Shown piece by piece: positions 1 through 7,174 of a stretch of DNA of 30,474 bases. The position numbers and the translations under genes are program-made. Source of the DNA: a virus; IMG/VR virus record IMGVR_UViG_3300003321_000583, positions 1,256 through 31,729 of that record; one strand, written 5' to 3'. Position 1 is the first letter of the stretch; each line of letters starts with the position of its first letter. The notes under the pieces were generated by a model, which saw only the letters and a program-made list of their open reading frames with translations, did not search any database and was not told the origin of the DNA.

Positions 1-1
1 G

Positions 2-118
2 CTGTCTCTTGCCGAGTGGGCTGAGGCCATGGCGGAGCTGCCGAACACGTACAAGATCTGCTCGCTGATAGAACGCTATCAACCGAACTGGTTCGCTCAC
101 GAGTCGTCACATCGTTGA
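2..118 (+). CDS. C-terminal end of an unidentified plus-strand protein (partial)
   Basis: An open plus-strand frame enters from the left edge and ends at a TGA at 116-118, giving about 38 residues. The segment is rich in Trp, Tyr and charged residues (AEWAEAM, YQPNWFAH) and looks like the end of a real protein. It is too short to identify. It runs opposite to the phage late genes and converges on the minus-strand gene that ends at 177. Its stop codon lies inside a GTTGAAAGGG repeat that recurs at 577. Confidence 0.5.
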   Translation: MSLAEWAEAMAELPNTYKICSLIERYQPNWFAHESSHR

Positions 119-133
119 AAGGGCGGTAGGACG
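114..133 (+). repeat. GAAAGGG-type repeat, partner of 507-525
   Basis: The plus strand reads GTTGAAAGGGCGGTAGGACG. The part from 117 is nearly the inverse of 507-525, with one substitution and a 2-nt bulge. The two copies flank the gene at 177-506. Its first 14 bases match 577-590 at 13 positions. Confidence 0.55.
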
Positions 134-142
134 ACAGCGAAA

Positions 143-170
143 GCCGAGGCGAGATTACTCCCGCCTCGGC
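143..170. terminator. Hairpin between convergent genes, probable terminator
   Basis: A perfect 9-bp stem (GCCGAGGCG at 143-151 with CGCCTCGGC at 162-170) has a 10-nt loop. It sits between the converging genes ending at 118 (+) and 177 (-). On the minus transcript it is followed by a short TTTCG run, so minus-strand termination is the more likely use. There is no long U tract. Confidence 0.55.
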
Positions 171-176
171 CATGGT

Positions 177-506
177 TCAGCGCTTCGGACCGGTCACGCT
201 GCGGAGATGTTGGTTGCGAGCGTTCTGAACCTGTTGGTCAGACTGCCGGCAATCTCTGCAGACGTACGCGTACTCCTTGCGCATGTTGCACTCTGTGAGC
301 AGCCTGAAGTTCTCCCGGTCGAGCTTCTCGTTTTCCTTGTCGAGTTTCTCGGCTTCGGAGCGAGCTTCTTCGAGTTCCTTCGAACCTTCAGATCGCATAG
401 CTTCCAGCTCAGCGCAGAGAGCCTTGATGCTTTCGGCTTGCCGTCGAATCACCAGGTAGCCTGCCAATCCTGCGGCAACCACGAAGCAAACAATCATCAT
501 CGCCAT
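177..506 (-). CDS. Small membrane-anchored coiled-coil protein with a CxxC
   Basis: 109 aa. Residues 4-20 are a hydrophobic membrane segment (IVCFVVAAGLAGYLVI). Residues about 22-75 are a charged heptad-like coiled coil (LEEARSEAEKLDKENEKLDR). A CxxC (C83, C86) follows and the tail is basic. I chose the inner ATG at 506 because GAAAGGG and GGTGGG lie just upstream; an ATG at 545 has no ribosome binding site. The layout matches the neighbour at 641-1015, so the two look like diverged paralogues. One N-terminal membrane helix plus a coiled coil also fits an inner-membrane spanin, but the CxxC is unusual for that. Function is unknown. Confidence 0.6.
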   Translation of the reverse strand: MAMMIVCFVVAAGLAGYLVIRRQAESIKALCAELEAMRSEGSKELEEARSEAEKLDKENEKLDRENFRLLTECNMRKEYAYVCRDCRQSDQQVQNARNQHLRSVTGPKR

Positions 507-525
507 CGTCCCACCGTGCCCTTTC
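507..525 (-). repeat. Ribosome binding region, inverted partner of 117-133
   Basis: On the minus strand this is the leader immediately before the start at 506 and contains GAAAGGGCACGGTGGGACG. It is nearly complementary to the 3' flank of the same gene at 117-133. Confidence 0.5.
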
Positions 526-576
526 AGTCGCGAGACTATCGGCATCGTGTGGCGTGAGCGAGCAGGGTCCCCACGT

Positions 577-594
577 GTTGAAAGGGTGGTGGAG
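577..594 (+). repeat. 15-bp exact inverted repeat partner of 1017-1031
   Basis: The plus strand at 580-594 reads GAAAGGGTGGTGGAG, identical to the minus strand at 1017-1031. The pair encloses the gene at 641-1015, with this copy 47 nt beyond its stop. The rest of the gap 507-640 holds no gene that I can support; it has a weak CTCGGC/GCCGAG inverted repeat with a long loop. Confidence 0.7.
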
Positions 595-640
595 ACAGAG
601 TCTCGGCCTGAGCAGCTCCATGCCGCCCAAGCCGAGTTTG

Positions 641-1015
641 CTACGCCTCGATCGCTGAGAACGTCAGCGTATCCGTCTGGTCATCCACGCACCGGCCGCA
701 GACGACAACCGGCTTCGGCTTCCCGACTTCAGGCCAGACATACGTCGTATGGTACCGGCTGCCAGCGGAGACCGGGCTGTAGCATTCGTCGCAGAACACG
801 ACCGCCTCGTAGATCAGGTTCTCCGCGTCGGTCAGCTCGTCGTCTAGCGCTGCCAGACTCGCGACCAGCTCTCGCCGATCCGCTTCGCTCTTCTCGAGCG
901 CCTGCGACGTCGTCTTGAGCCGCCGTAGAAGGTCGGCGTACTCCTGCCGCAACCTCGCTATACCAACGGCGCAAGCGCCGAGACCAAGAAGCACAACCAG
1001 AGTTCCGTACCCCAT
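641..1015 (-). CDS. Small membrane-anchored coiled-coil protein with zinc ribbon
   Basis: 124 aa from the ATG at 1015, which has AAAGGG 9 nt upstream; a GTG at 1045 abuts the previous stop and is an alternative. Residues 5-20 form a membrane segment (TLVVLLGLGACAVGIA). Residues about 21-68 form a coiled coil. Residues 75-109 hold two Cys pairs (C75/C78 and C106/C109), as in a zinc ribbon. The order membrane helix, coiled coil, Cys pair matches the gene at 177-506. It follows the zinc-ribbon gene at 1046. The function is unknown; a spanin-like or other lysis role is possible but not supported by a motif. Confidence 0.6.
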   Translation of the reverse strand: MGYGTLVVLLGLGACAVGIARLRQEYADLLRRLKTTSQALEKSEADRRELVASLAALDDELTDAENLIYEAVVFCDECYSPVSAGSRYHTTYVWPEVGKPKPVVVCGRCVDDQTDTLTFSAIEA

Positions 1016-1016
1016 A

Positions 1017-1031
1017 CTCCACCACCCTTTC
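1017..1031 (-). repeat. Ribosome binding region, exact inverted partner of 580-594
   Basis: The minus strand reads GAAAGGGTGGTGGAG directly before the ATG at 1015. In the transcript it could pair over 15 bp with the 3' flank of the same gene. Confidence 0.65.
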
Positions 1032-1045
1032 GCGACCAGCCTCAC

Positions 1046-1552
1046 TCACGCAGCTGACGGCGGCGAGCAGGGTGCCGGCATAGTGACGGTGCAGCGGTGG
1101 CAGTGAATGGACCCGTCCGGAAGCTTCATGACCGGCTTGCGGACATCCAGCGCACAGGCGCACGAGGCACAGTGAGCGCCGTTGGCAGGCGCGGCAGCAG
1201 TCAGACCGGCCAGGAGGTTGTCGAGCTCGTCGACAGCCGTCTGCGCCTCGAGAGCGGCCTGCGTCTCAGCCTGCGTCTCGGCCAAGTCGCCAGCGTACGC
1301 GACGATCGCGCGCTCGATGTACGCGTGAACCGTGGTCCCGACCAGCGCGACGCGGACCTCGTCCTTGGTGACGTCGTTCGGATCCACAAGCAACTCAAGG
1401 ACATAACCGTCGCGAGCGCGGTAGACCTTGCCGCTCTCCTTCAGCTCGACCTGATTCACGCGGATGACTTGCCGCTGGTCGATCAGCGCCGTGACGGCAT
1501 CCTCGATGCTCGTGCCCTTACTCGTGCCCCAGATGTTGCCTTCGTAACCCAT
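1046..1552 (-). CDS. Hypothetical protein with C-terminal zinc ribbon
   Basis: 168 aa. The N-terminal 95 residues are mixed alpha/beta (YEGNIWGTSKGTSIEDAVTA, then RVNQVELKE). Residues about 90-115 are a Gln/Ala/Glu-rich helix. The C-terminus has C128, C131, C133 and C151, C154 in a zinc-ribbon spacing. The start ATG has a strong AACGGGGAG ribosome binding site at 1557-1565, the same nine bases as in the three plus-strand cassettes at 11.5-12.9 kb. No known family is recognised. Confidence 0.6.
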   Translation of the reverse strand: MGYEGNIWGTSKGTSIEDAVTALIDQRQVIRVNQVELKESGKVYRARDGYVLELLVDPNDVTKDEVRVALVGTTVHAYIERAIVAYAGDLAETQAETQAALEAQTAVDELDNLLAGLTAAAPANGAHCASCACALDVRKPVMKLPDGSIHCHRCTVTMPAPCSPPSAA

Positions 1553-1577
1553 GTAACTCCCCGTTCTTCCTCGTGAC

Positions 1578-1763
1578 TCAACCAGCCCGCCGCGCAGGAC
1601 GCACCGTACGAGCCACGCTCGCGGCGGTGTTGCAGCGCGTCACACCTTCCGGCACCGAAACCGTCTCACCGTCCTGCGAAGTGTACAGCGCGATTTTCAG
1701 GGCGCGCTGAGCAGGAATGCTGACGGTCGGAATCATCGAAGTGTGTGCGGTTGGCAGAATCAT
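1578..1763 (-). CDS. Small hypothetical protein
   Basis: 61 aa starting at an ATG with GGAG seven nt upstream. It contains a short beta-rich stretch (ALKIALYTSQDGETVSVPEG) and a basic C-terminus (RTVRPARRAG). It is the first gene downstream of the terminator at 1874-1912, so it probably starts a separate accessory transcript with the genes at 1046, 641 and 177. No family is recognised. Confidence 0.5.
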   Translation of the reverse strand: MILPTAHTSMIPTVSIPAQRALKIALYTSQDGETVSVPEGVTRCNTAASVARTVRPARRAG

Positions 1764-1772
1764 CGTGTGCTC

Positions 1773-1862
1773 CGTAAATATGTAACCTATCAATCGTACG
1801 GCGGCACGCCGTCTTGAGCTGGCCAGCGCAGATTCGTGGGATGCCAACGTAATATGTAACCT
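1773..1862 (-). promoter_or_regulatory. Repeat pair in the probable promoter region of the left accessory genes
   Basis: The minus strand carries AGGTTACATATT twice, at about 1862-1851 and 1788-1777, each followed by (T)ACG. The second copy runs into the GGAG ribosome binding site of the gene at 1763. The region lies between a terminator and the next gene, where a promoter is needed. CATATT could be a -10 box, but I see no matching -35, so the role is inferred. Confidence 0.35.
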
Positions 1863-1873
1863 GTAGCGCACAC

Positions 1874-1912
1874 AAAAATGCCGCCGACCCGCTGGCTAGG
1901 CGGATCGGCGGC
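1874..1912 (-). terminator. Rho-independent terminator of the late operon
   Basis: A 13-bp stem (arms 1880-1892 and 1900-1912) with a 7-nt loop is followed on the minus transcript by A then TTTTT. One pair is G-U on the minus RNA but would be an A-C mismatch on the plus RNA, which supports minus-strand use. It lies 27 bp past the stop of the gene at 1939. Confidence 0.85.
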
Positions 1913-1938
1913 TGCACGAAGGAGCGATGGCTGGGTGG

Positions 1939-2223
1939 TTACTTCGTGGGTGGATCTGCGGGAGCAGCGGCTGGCACATCCGCGCTCGGAGGCGGAGGAC
2001 GGTTCGTGAGCTTTTCCACCTCAGACGGCGACATGCTCTGGAGAATCTGAGCGAGCAGCGCTTCGCTGGGCTTGAAGCCGAGCTTTCCCCATGCCCAAGC
2101 GACAACGCCGCACAGCGTCTCGCCGGCCATCGGGATAGCGCGCACTTGTGGCAGAGACGCGATGAAAACGCATGCTCCGATCAACACCACGAACCCTGCA
2201 TGCATCACTGTCGTCTGCTTCAC
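1939..2223 (-). CDS. Small membrane protein, holin candidate
   Basis: 94 aa from a GTG that overlaps the previous stop (GTGA). Residues about 8-26 are a clear membrane segment (HAGFVVLIGACVFIASLP), and residues 33-48 are a weaker hydrophobic stretch. The C-terminus is Pro/Ala-rich and soluble. As the last gene of the late operon, with an amidase a few genes upstream, it could be a holin. That rests on size and position only. Confidence 0.5.
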   Translation of the reverse strand: MKQTTVMHAGFVVLIGACVFIASLPQVRAIPMAGETLCGVVAWAWGKLGFKPSEALLAQILQSMSPSEVEKLTNRPPPPSADVPAAAPADPPTK

Positions 2224-2450
2224 TTCGTCACCTCATCCTTGGGGAAAAGCCCGTTGCGCAGCGTGCTGCGATCGTGGGCGTGCTGATATCCAAGCCGGAA
2301 CGCTTCGCGCGCGAGCCAACGCAGCAGCTCTCGCACGTGGTCCGGCACCGGAGTGCGTGAGAACCGAGCGAGCTGCCTGACAGCGTCGTTCACAAGCGGC
2401 TCAGCCAGCGCGAGCTGCTCTTCCTCGCCGTCCACGTACTGCGTTGGCAT
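2220..2450 (-). CDS. Small hypothetical helical protein
   Basis: 76 aa, acidic at the N-terminus (DGEEEQLALAE) and with an amphipathic helical core (VRELLRWLAREAFRLGYQHA). It overlaps the following gene by 4 nt (GTGA) and sits just after the fibre-associated gene at 2454. I do not recognise the family. Similar small helical proteins often sit between fibre and lysis genes. Confidence 0.55.
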   Translation of the reverse strand: MPTQYVDGEEEQLALAEPLVNDAVRQLARFSRTPVPDHVRELLRWLAREAFRLGYQHAHDRSTLRNGLFPKDEVTK

Positions 2451-2453
2451 GGG

Positions 2454-2777
2454 TTACAGCTGCACAGGCAGGCGGATCTGCTCGGAGCGGTAGGTCTTGC
2501 CGGACAGTACGATCGTCCACTCCACGAGCCAGGTAGTTTCGTAGGTGATCTTGGCCACCTCGGCGTCGGAGAAAGAGTACGAGACAAGCGCGGTGTTCGC
2601 GGTGTCCACGGCGCCGCTGCCGCCAGCAACGATCACTTCCTGCGTGTGCTCATCCGTGACCTTCACCGTTACCGTCGCGCCGGTCAGATCCATCCGCGTC
2701 CCGGTGCGCTGGTCACGTAGCTCGAACGTGATGGGCTCGAGGTTCGAGCCTGTCGTGCGGAGCGGGTAGATCAGCAT
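2454..2777 (-). CDS. BppU-like Ig-fold baseplate/fibre accessory protein
   Basis: 107 aa. The sequence follows the pattern of the BppU N-terminal Ig-like domain of phage baseplate upper proteins: [16 protein letters not shown], then a small-residue loop, then [20 protein letters not shown]. It overlaps the collagen-like fibre gene by 7 nt and would be made with it. It probably attaches to, or caps, the tail fibre on the virion. The match was made by eye and is fairly convincing. Confidence 0.6.
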   Translation of the reverse strand: MLIYPLRTTGSNLEPITFELRDQRTGTRMDLTGATVTVKVTDEHTQEVIVAGGSGAVDTANTALVSYSFSDAEVAKITYETTWLVEWTIVLSGKTYRSEQIRLPVQL

Positions 2778-5014
2778 GGCAGCTGCGTTGCGCTATCGAT
2801 GCAGCGCAGAAAGTCGGAGGTGAACACAGCGTTGCCAGGACTCGCGCTGTTTCCATCGCGGAGGAAGTAACCGATGTGCGTCAACGATGCGGCGTGCGTT
2901 GTGGAGCCCCAGTACTGCTTTTGCCCGCTATCTGCGAACGTCCAGAAGTGGTAGGTCGTGCCGATCTTGTGGATACCAAGGTAGCTCCAAACAAACCCGG
3001 TGCCGGAGAGTGGGTTAGGACCAGTGACCAAGAGCGTGAACGAACCACCGACTGTCTTGGCTGCCTTCAGGCCGCCTGTACTCGACGTGACGCCGTCGTA
3101 GTAGAACACGACCTGGTCGTTAGCGCTTGCGTGAGTGCTGGAGTCAGCAAAGAAGCCGATGCCGAAGTTACCGGCCGCTACGTTCGTCTCGGTGTATCTC
3201 TGAGGGAAACCAAGTCGCGACCAAATTATTCGGTTCGTTGGTACCGTCACGGTCTTCGTGTAGTAGTAGTTTTTACTGCTGCCCTCAGTACTGACCTGCA
3301 CCGCCAGATGCGATGATCGCCAGTCCGTGTGAGTCTTCAGGTGTGCCGAATCGTTGGCGGTGAGCGCTGAATACGGATCGATGCTGCCAGATGGCGTGAT
3401 CACCACGCTGTCAGACGCGTTCCACAGCTCCCAGCCGCTCGGCGGCGTCGTGCTCTCATACTCTTCATCGTCCGAGTTTGGCGATGAAGGCTTGTCGGAC
3501 AGCATGTTGCTGCCGCCCGTACTCGTGATCGTGATGTCAACGCGGCCAGCGCCAGCGTTGTCCGTCACAGTCATCGTGATGTTGCTGCCCTCGATGAAGT
3601 TGAGCGCAGCCTCGGTGCCGATCGACGTCCCAGCCTTCTTCACCGTGACGTTGTTCGCGCCGGCTGCGCCCGGTGGTCCCTGTGGACCAGGTGCGCCGTC
3701 TTGACCATCCTCACCATCCGCTCCCGGCGGCCCAGGCGGGCCGGCAGGCCCTTGGGGGCCAGTGGCGCCAGCGGCACCGGCAGCTCCCGGAGCACCAGGA
3801 GTTCCTGGTTGACCGTCTTGACCATCCTCACCATCAGCACCGGGAGGACCCGGCGGTCCGATGGGTCCCTGAGGACCAGTGGCTCCTGTGGCGCCAGCGC
3901 CAGCAGCCTCCACCTTCCGCAAATGTACGTGAGTCGAGTCCTCGACGTCGAATGCGAAGATCGTGATGGCATTCGCGCTGCTGTTCAGCGTGACGTCGCC
4001 GCTCGTCTTCGCCTTCGCTGCGAACGATAGGGTCCTCCCGCCAGCGGCGTCTTGCTTGACGATCAACCGACCGGAGTGACCGGGCGTCGTGACGACAGAG
4101 TTCGAGTAGCTGGTAGGAAAGCTGAAATCGAGCGTGCGATTGCCGCCAAGTGTCACCAGGAAGCTGTTTCCAAGCGCGGTGGTGACCGTGACCGTAGCCG
4201 CGTCGGTGAGCGTAATCAGCGGCGTCCAGAGCGTGCCTTTGACCTCAACGGGAGTGCCGGTTGAGGATTGGCCGATGCGAACGGTATGCGTCTTGTTCGC
4301 ATCCTGGCCAATGCGCACGTCTCCTGGAACGCTGGTTCCGCCGAAACCACCGGTCCCAAGCTGGCCACCTTCGATGACCGCGTTGCCAGCCTTGGAGCCG
4401 CTCGAGTCTCCGCCGTCGCCGCCGTAGAAGTACGTGTGGTTGCCGGCAACTCCGCCGACTGTTGCGCCTGGCGATGCCGCTTCTGAGCCCTTCGTGCCGG
4501 ACTGGACGGTAACGATGCCGCCAGTGCCTGGGATGCCCGAAGGAGCAGCGGGGCCGCCTTTGCCACCTTTGATGTTGAGCGCGTTGCCAGCGGCGCCGTT
4601 GGTCGACTGGTCCTTGCTCTTCAGCGTCGCCGTTGTGCCGACATGCAGCAGTACATCTGAACCGTTCGCGACGTCGATGTCCGAGCCGGTGAGCGATATC
4701 GTCGTACCGCCGTCATACGCGCTCTGAAGTGTCGTCGCGCCGTATGCGGCCCACGCAGAACCGTTGTAACGAAGGTAGCTGCTGCTAGCTTCGTTGTGGA
4801 CGACCTGGCCGTTGTTCGGCGTCTTGAACGACCACGCGCTACCATCCCAACGCGCGATGTGCGTTGCATGGCCGGACCAGGCGCCGGTGGGCGACGACGC
4901 GACGACGTACCGATCGCCAGCAGTGGGCGAGCCTGGCGGAGAGGCGATGGCAGCGCTGATCACGCTGTTCGGCCAGTCGATGTGGTCGACGTCTAAGAGC
5001 TCAATGTCTGCCAT
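2771..5014 (-). CDS. Collagen-like tail fibre protein
   Basis: 747 aa. Residues 1-100 resemble the DUF2793 fibre domain ([28 protein letters not shown]). A Gly-rich beta region follows. Residues about 373-453 are Gly-X-Y collagen repeats. Next comes a short module, [18 protein letters not shown], shared with the two genes upstream of the amidase. Residues about 500-747 form a beta-rich, aromatic C-terminal domain, probably the receptor-binding jelly roll. It overlaps its upstream neighbour by TGATG. Collagen-like phage fibres trimerise as a stalk; adsorption is the expected role. Confidence 0.85.
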   Translation of the reverse strand: MADIELLDVDHIDWPNSVISAAIASPPGSPTAGDRYVVASSPTGAWSGHATHIARWDGSAWSFKTPNNGQVVHNEASSSYLRYNGSAWAAYGATTLQSAYDGGTTISLTGSDIDVANGSDVLLHVGTTATLKSKDQSTNGAAGNALNIKGGKGGPAAPSGIPGTGGIVTVQSGTKGSEAASPGATVGGVAGNHTYFYGGDGGDSSGSKAGNAVIEGGQLGTGGFGGTSVPGDVRIGQDANKTHTVRIGQSSTGTPVEVKGTLWTPLITLTDAATVTVTTALGNSFLVTLGGNRTLDFSFPTSYSNSVVTTPGHSGRLIVKQDAAGGRTLSFAAKAKTSGDVTLNSSANAITIFAFDVEDSTHVHLRKVEAAGAGATGATGPQGPIGPPGPPGADGEDGQDGQPGTPGAPGAAGAAGATGPQGPAGPPGPPGADGEDGQDGAPGPQGPPGAAGANNVTVKKAGTSIGTEAALNFIEGSNITMTVTDNAGAGRVDITITSTGGSNMLSDKPSSPNSDDEEYESTTPPSGWELWNASDSVVITPSGSIDPYSALTANDSAHLKTHTDWRSSHLAVQVSTEGSSKNYYYTKTVTVPTNRIIWSRLGFPQRYTETNVAAGNFGIGFFADSSTHASANDQVVFYYDGVTSSTGGLKAAKTVGGSFTLLVTGPNPLSGTGFVWSYLGIHKIGTTYHFWTFADSGQKQYWGSTTHAASLTHIGYFLRDGNSASPGNAVFTSDFLRCIDSATQLPC
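3696..3835 (-). repeat. Duplicated 117-bp collagen module
   Basis: A 23-bp string beginning CCGTCTTGACCATC is identical on the plus strand at 3696-3718 and 3813-3835, 117 bp (39 residues, 13 Gly-X-Y triplets) apart. The encoded halves both read GATGPQGP then [16 protein letters not shown], so the collagen stalk contains an internal tandem duplication. Confidence 0.75.
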
Positions 5015-5499
5015 CAGTCATCTCGGTCAGGCCGCCAAACTGCTTGGCGGGCGCGGCGCAAGGCTGTTGCTGGGTCGTTCGGATTGCGGTCCAGGTATGA
5101 ATCGAATGCGGCGAGGTAGAAGCGCTTGGCGCGCTCGATGAACTCGGTACGCCGTGGATGCTTCGAGTACTGGCGCTCAACTTCGGCCTGACCCCAGAGC
5201 TCGAGCTCGGTGCGCGCAATCTCCACTGCCAGCGCTTTCGCTGTGGATGTGTCGACGTCGCACTTGAGCACTGCTGCCTGAGCGGCCTTCGCCGCTGAAG
5301 ACACTTCGGCGATCTTTGGCGCCACCTCGCTCATGGAGGTGCGTGACGATAGCCAACCCCATCCGAAAGCTGTGATCGTGGTGATGCCGGTCGCGAGAAA
5401 CGGCATCGCCCACTTAGCGACAGCGACGATCCGCTGGACTACGGACGCGGGGACGTGAATGCTTGCGGACGGCACGGGCCTGGATGATTCATCAGGCAA
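5014..5499 (-). CDS. Single-pass membrane protein in the lysis region
   Basis: 161 aa from a TTG that overlaps the amidase end by 8 nt; GAG lies 5 nt before it. Residues about 28-51 form one membrane segment ([20 protein letters not shown]). It is followed by an Ala/Glu/Lys-rich helical region with coiled-coil character (residues 55-110) and a basic C-terminus. One membrane helix followed by a coiled coil, directly after an amidase, fits an inner-membrane spanin or a class III-like holin. No diagnostic motif decides between them. Confidence 0.55.
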   Translation of the reverse strand: MPDESSRPVPSASIHVPASVVQRIVAVAKWAMPFLATGITTITAFGWGWLSSRTSMSEVAPKIAEVSSAAKAAQAAVLKCDVDTSTAKALAVEIARTELELWGQAEVERQYSKHPRRTEFIERAKRFYLAAFDSYLDRNPNDPATALRRARQAVWRPDRDD

Positions 5500-6106
5500 G
5501 CGCGCTCGCGACTGCTGCTACGAATGCTCCGAGCGGGAACCCTGGCCCGGGGTCGTAGTGATTTGACTGCTTCCACGCACTGCTTACGAACTGATGCGTG
5601 GTGATGCCGCTCTCGCCATTGAGCAGCGCGCGATCGTTGAGCACCTTCGCCGGGATGTTCCACTTGTGGCAAAGGCGAGCACAGAGACGCGCCGCGTTGT
5701 TCATCGTCGCGAGGCTGATGGCGTCGAACCACTCCGCGCGTGACTGGTCAGCGCGTCCGCACAGCTCGATGCCGATGCCGATCGCGTTGCCGTGACCCTT
5801 CGCGTGCCAGGCGGTGTATTCGTCGTGAACGCACCGCGTCGCGCTGTCGGCGTCGACCGCATAGTGGAAGCTCTTGCCCTTGTTCGGCTTCGTGATGTCG
5901 ATCGCTTCGTCAGTGTCCTTCTGCGTGCCCTCGCAGCCATCGGTGCAGTGCAGCACGATGACGGTTGGCACGCGGACGACGCGCGAGTAGTTGGACAGAT
6001 GTGCCGGGACGTCCGTCAACACGAAGGCCGCGTCTGGCGTAGCGACGATCTTCGGCTCCGGGATCGCTGGGAACTCGGGCACCGTTGGCTTATCGCGCTC
6101 GTCCAT
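5492..6106 (-). CDS. N-acetylmuramoyl-L-alanine amidase (Amidase_2), endolysin
   Basis: 204 aa, with the ATG 4 nt after the preceding gene. The fold pattern is that of zinc-dependent Amidase_2/AmpD-like enzymes: VIVLHCTDG with first zinc ligand H53, FHYAVDADS, GIGIELCG, TTHQFV with second ligand H171, and HYDPGPGFP with D185 as the likely third ligand. The enzyme cleaves the amide bond between N-acetylmuramic acid and L-Ala in peptidoglycan. There is no signal peptide, so release through a holin or use as a virion enzyme is implied. The neighbouring membrane protein at 5014-5499 is the natural partner. Confidence 0.85.
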   Translation of the reverse strand: MDERDKPTVPEFPAIPEPKIVATPDAAFVLTDVPAHLSNYSRVVRVPTVIVLHCTDGCEGTQKDTDEAIDITKPNKGKSFHYAVDADSATRCVHDEYTAWHAKGHGNAIGIGIELCGRADQSRAEWFDAISLATMNNAARLCARLCHKWNIPAKVLNDRALLNGESGITTHQFVSSAWKQSNHYDPGPGFPLGAFVAAVASALA

Positions 6107-6110
6107 GTGA

Positions 6111-6695
6111 TCAGTCCGGGTTGAGGATTGGGTTGCCGTCCAGCACGATGCGCACGCCGTCCAGCACGATGTAGTCGTGGACCACCACCGCCGACCCGCT
6201 GATGCGATACACACGATCGACCGCGTCCCAGGTCATCCGCACCGTGTGACCAGGGCCAAGCGTGTAGGCGTTGCCGGAGTAGTACTGCTTTCCAAGCTGC
6301 GGCGACGTCGTCTCGTCGATGGTGATCGTGTTGCCGCCGACGTTTGCAACGAACTTCACGAGGTGCGTCGGATCGGTCGGATCTTCCTCCGGCGTGTTGC
6401 TGTCGAGGCCCACGAGAATGGTGCCGGTGGTCGATGACGACACGCGCACCACGTCGGCGGTGATAAACGTGGTCGATGCCGGCAGCCACTCATCGGTGTC
6501 CGTGGTGCTTGTGCTGACCACGATCCACGCTGGGTCTGGCAGCGTCACGTCTATCCGACGCTTCGACGGGTTGTCGACCGCGGTGACGCCAGCACTGACC
6601 AGATTCAGAACGCGGTTGCGGATCCCGATTGGCGTGCCGCTGTTGGCTGCTACTGTGCTCGGCCCGATGATATCCGGGAACGTCGTCTTGCTCAT
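6111..6695 (-). CDS. Tail fibre accessory protein with GVTAVDNP module
   Basis: 194 aa, Thr/Ser/Val-rich and beta-rich. The N-terminal part (RNRVLNLVSAGVTAVDNP, then DVTLP) is shared with the next protein and resembles the segment after the collagen repeats in the 747-aa fibre. The C-terminal part has further beta strands (TIDETTSPQLGKQYYSGNAY). It overlaps its upstream neighbour by ATGA. It is probably a fibre or baseplate-tip component. No enzymatic motif is visible. Confidence 0.6.
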   Translation of the reverse strand: MSKTTFPDIIGPSTVAANSGTPIGIRNRVLNLVSAGVTAVDNPSKRRIDVTLPDPAWIVVSTSTTDTDEWLPASTTFITADVVRVSSSTTGTILVGLDSNTPEEDPTDPTHLVKFVANVGGNTITIDETTSPQLGKQYYSGNAYTLGPGHTVRMTWDAVDRVYRISGSAVVVHDYIVLDGVRIVLDGNPILNPD

Positions 6696-7168
6696 GCGAC
6701 GACACGCCAGCGCGACGACACGGAGTCGCGGACGAGCTCCACGGTTGCGCCGGATGTCAGCGCGTAGTCGGCGTTGCCAGCTCCCACGATACGGTTCGCT
6801 GCCGTGCTACTGGCCGACTCGTGCTTCAACGTGATCGTGAACGTGCCAACGTTGATGAACATCGGGCGTACGTTGGCCGTCGCATCGATTCCTGTCAGGT
6901 CCACTGCACCGGTCGAGCTGATGCGCCAGACGCTGGCGGAGCTGGCGTTGGCTGGGCCGTAGTTGTTCGTTGTCGTCGTCAGCGCAGCGGGCGTGATCGT
7001 GACTCCGCCGACAGACGTCGGAAGCGTCAGGTCAGTGGTGCCTGTGACAGGGTTGTCGACCGCTGTTACCCCGGTGCCGATCACGTTCATGACGCTGCGG
7101 CGCGGCAGCGCAGAGCCGCCGTTCACGGTCAGATCGTGAATGCCGATGAGGTCGTCGAGGAATGGCAT
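6692..7168 (-). CDS. Tail fibre accessory protein, paralogue of 6111-6695
   Basis: 158 aa, beta-rich. Residues about 20-50 carry LPRRSVMNVIGTGVTAVDNP followed by DLTLP, clearly related to the following gene. The C-terminal half (RPMFINVGTFTITLKHE, TAANRIVGAG, VELVRDSVSSRWRVV) looks like a beta-sandwich typical of phage fibre tips. It lies between the large fibre gene at 7175 and its paralogue. Receptor binding or fibre capping is inferred. Confidence 0.6.
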   Translation of the reverse strand: MPFLDDLIGIHDLTVNGGSALPRRSVMNVIGTGVTAVDNPVTGTTDLTLPTSVGGVTITPAALTTTTNNYGPANASSASVWRISSTGAVDLTGIDATANVRPMFINVGTFTITLKHESASSTAANRIVGAGNADYALTSGATVELVRDSVSSRWRVVA

Positions 7169-7174
7169 CGGCTC

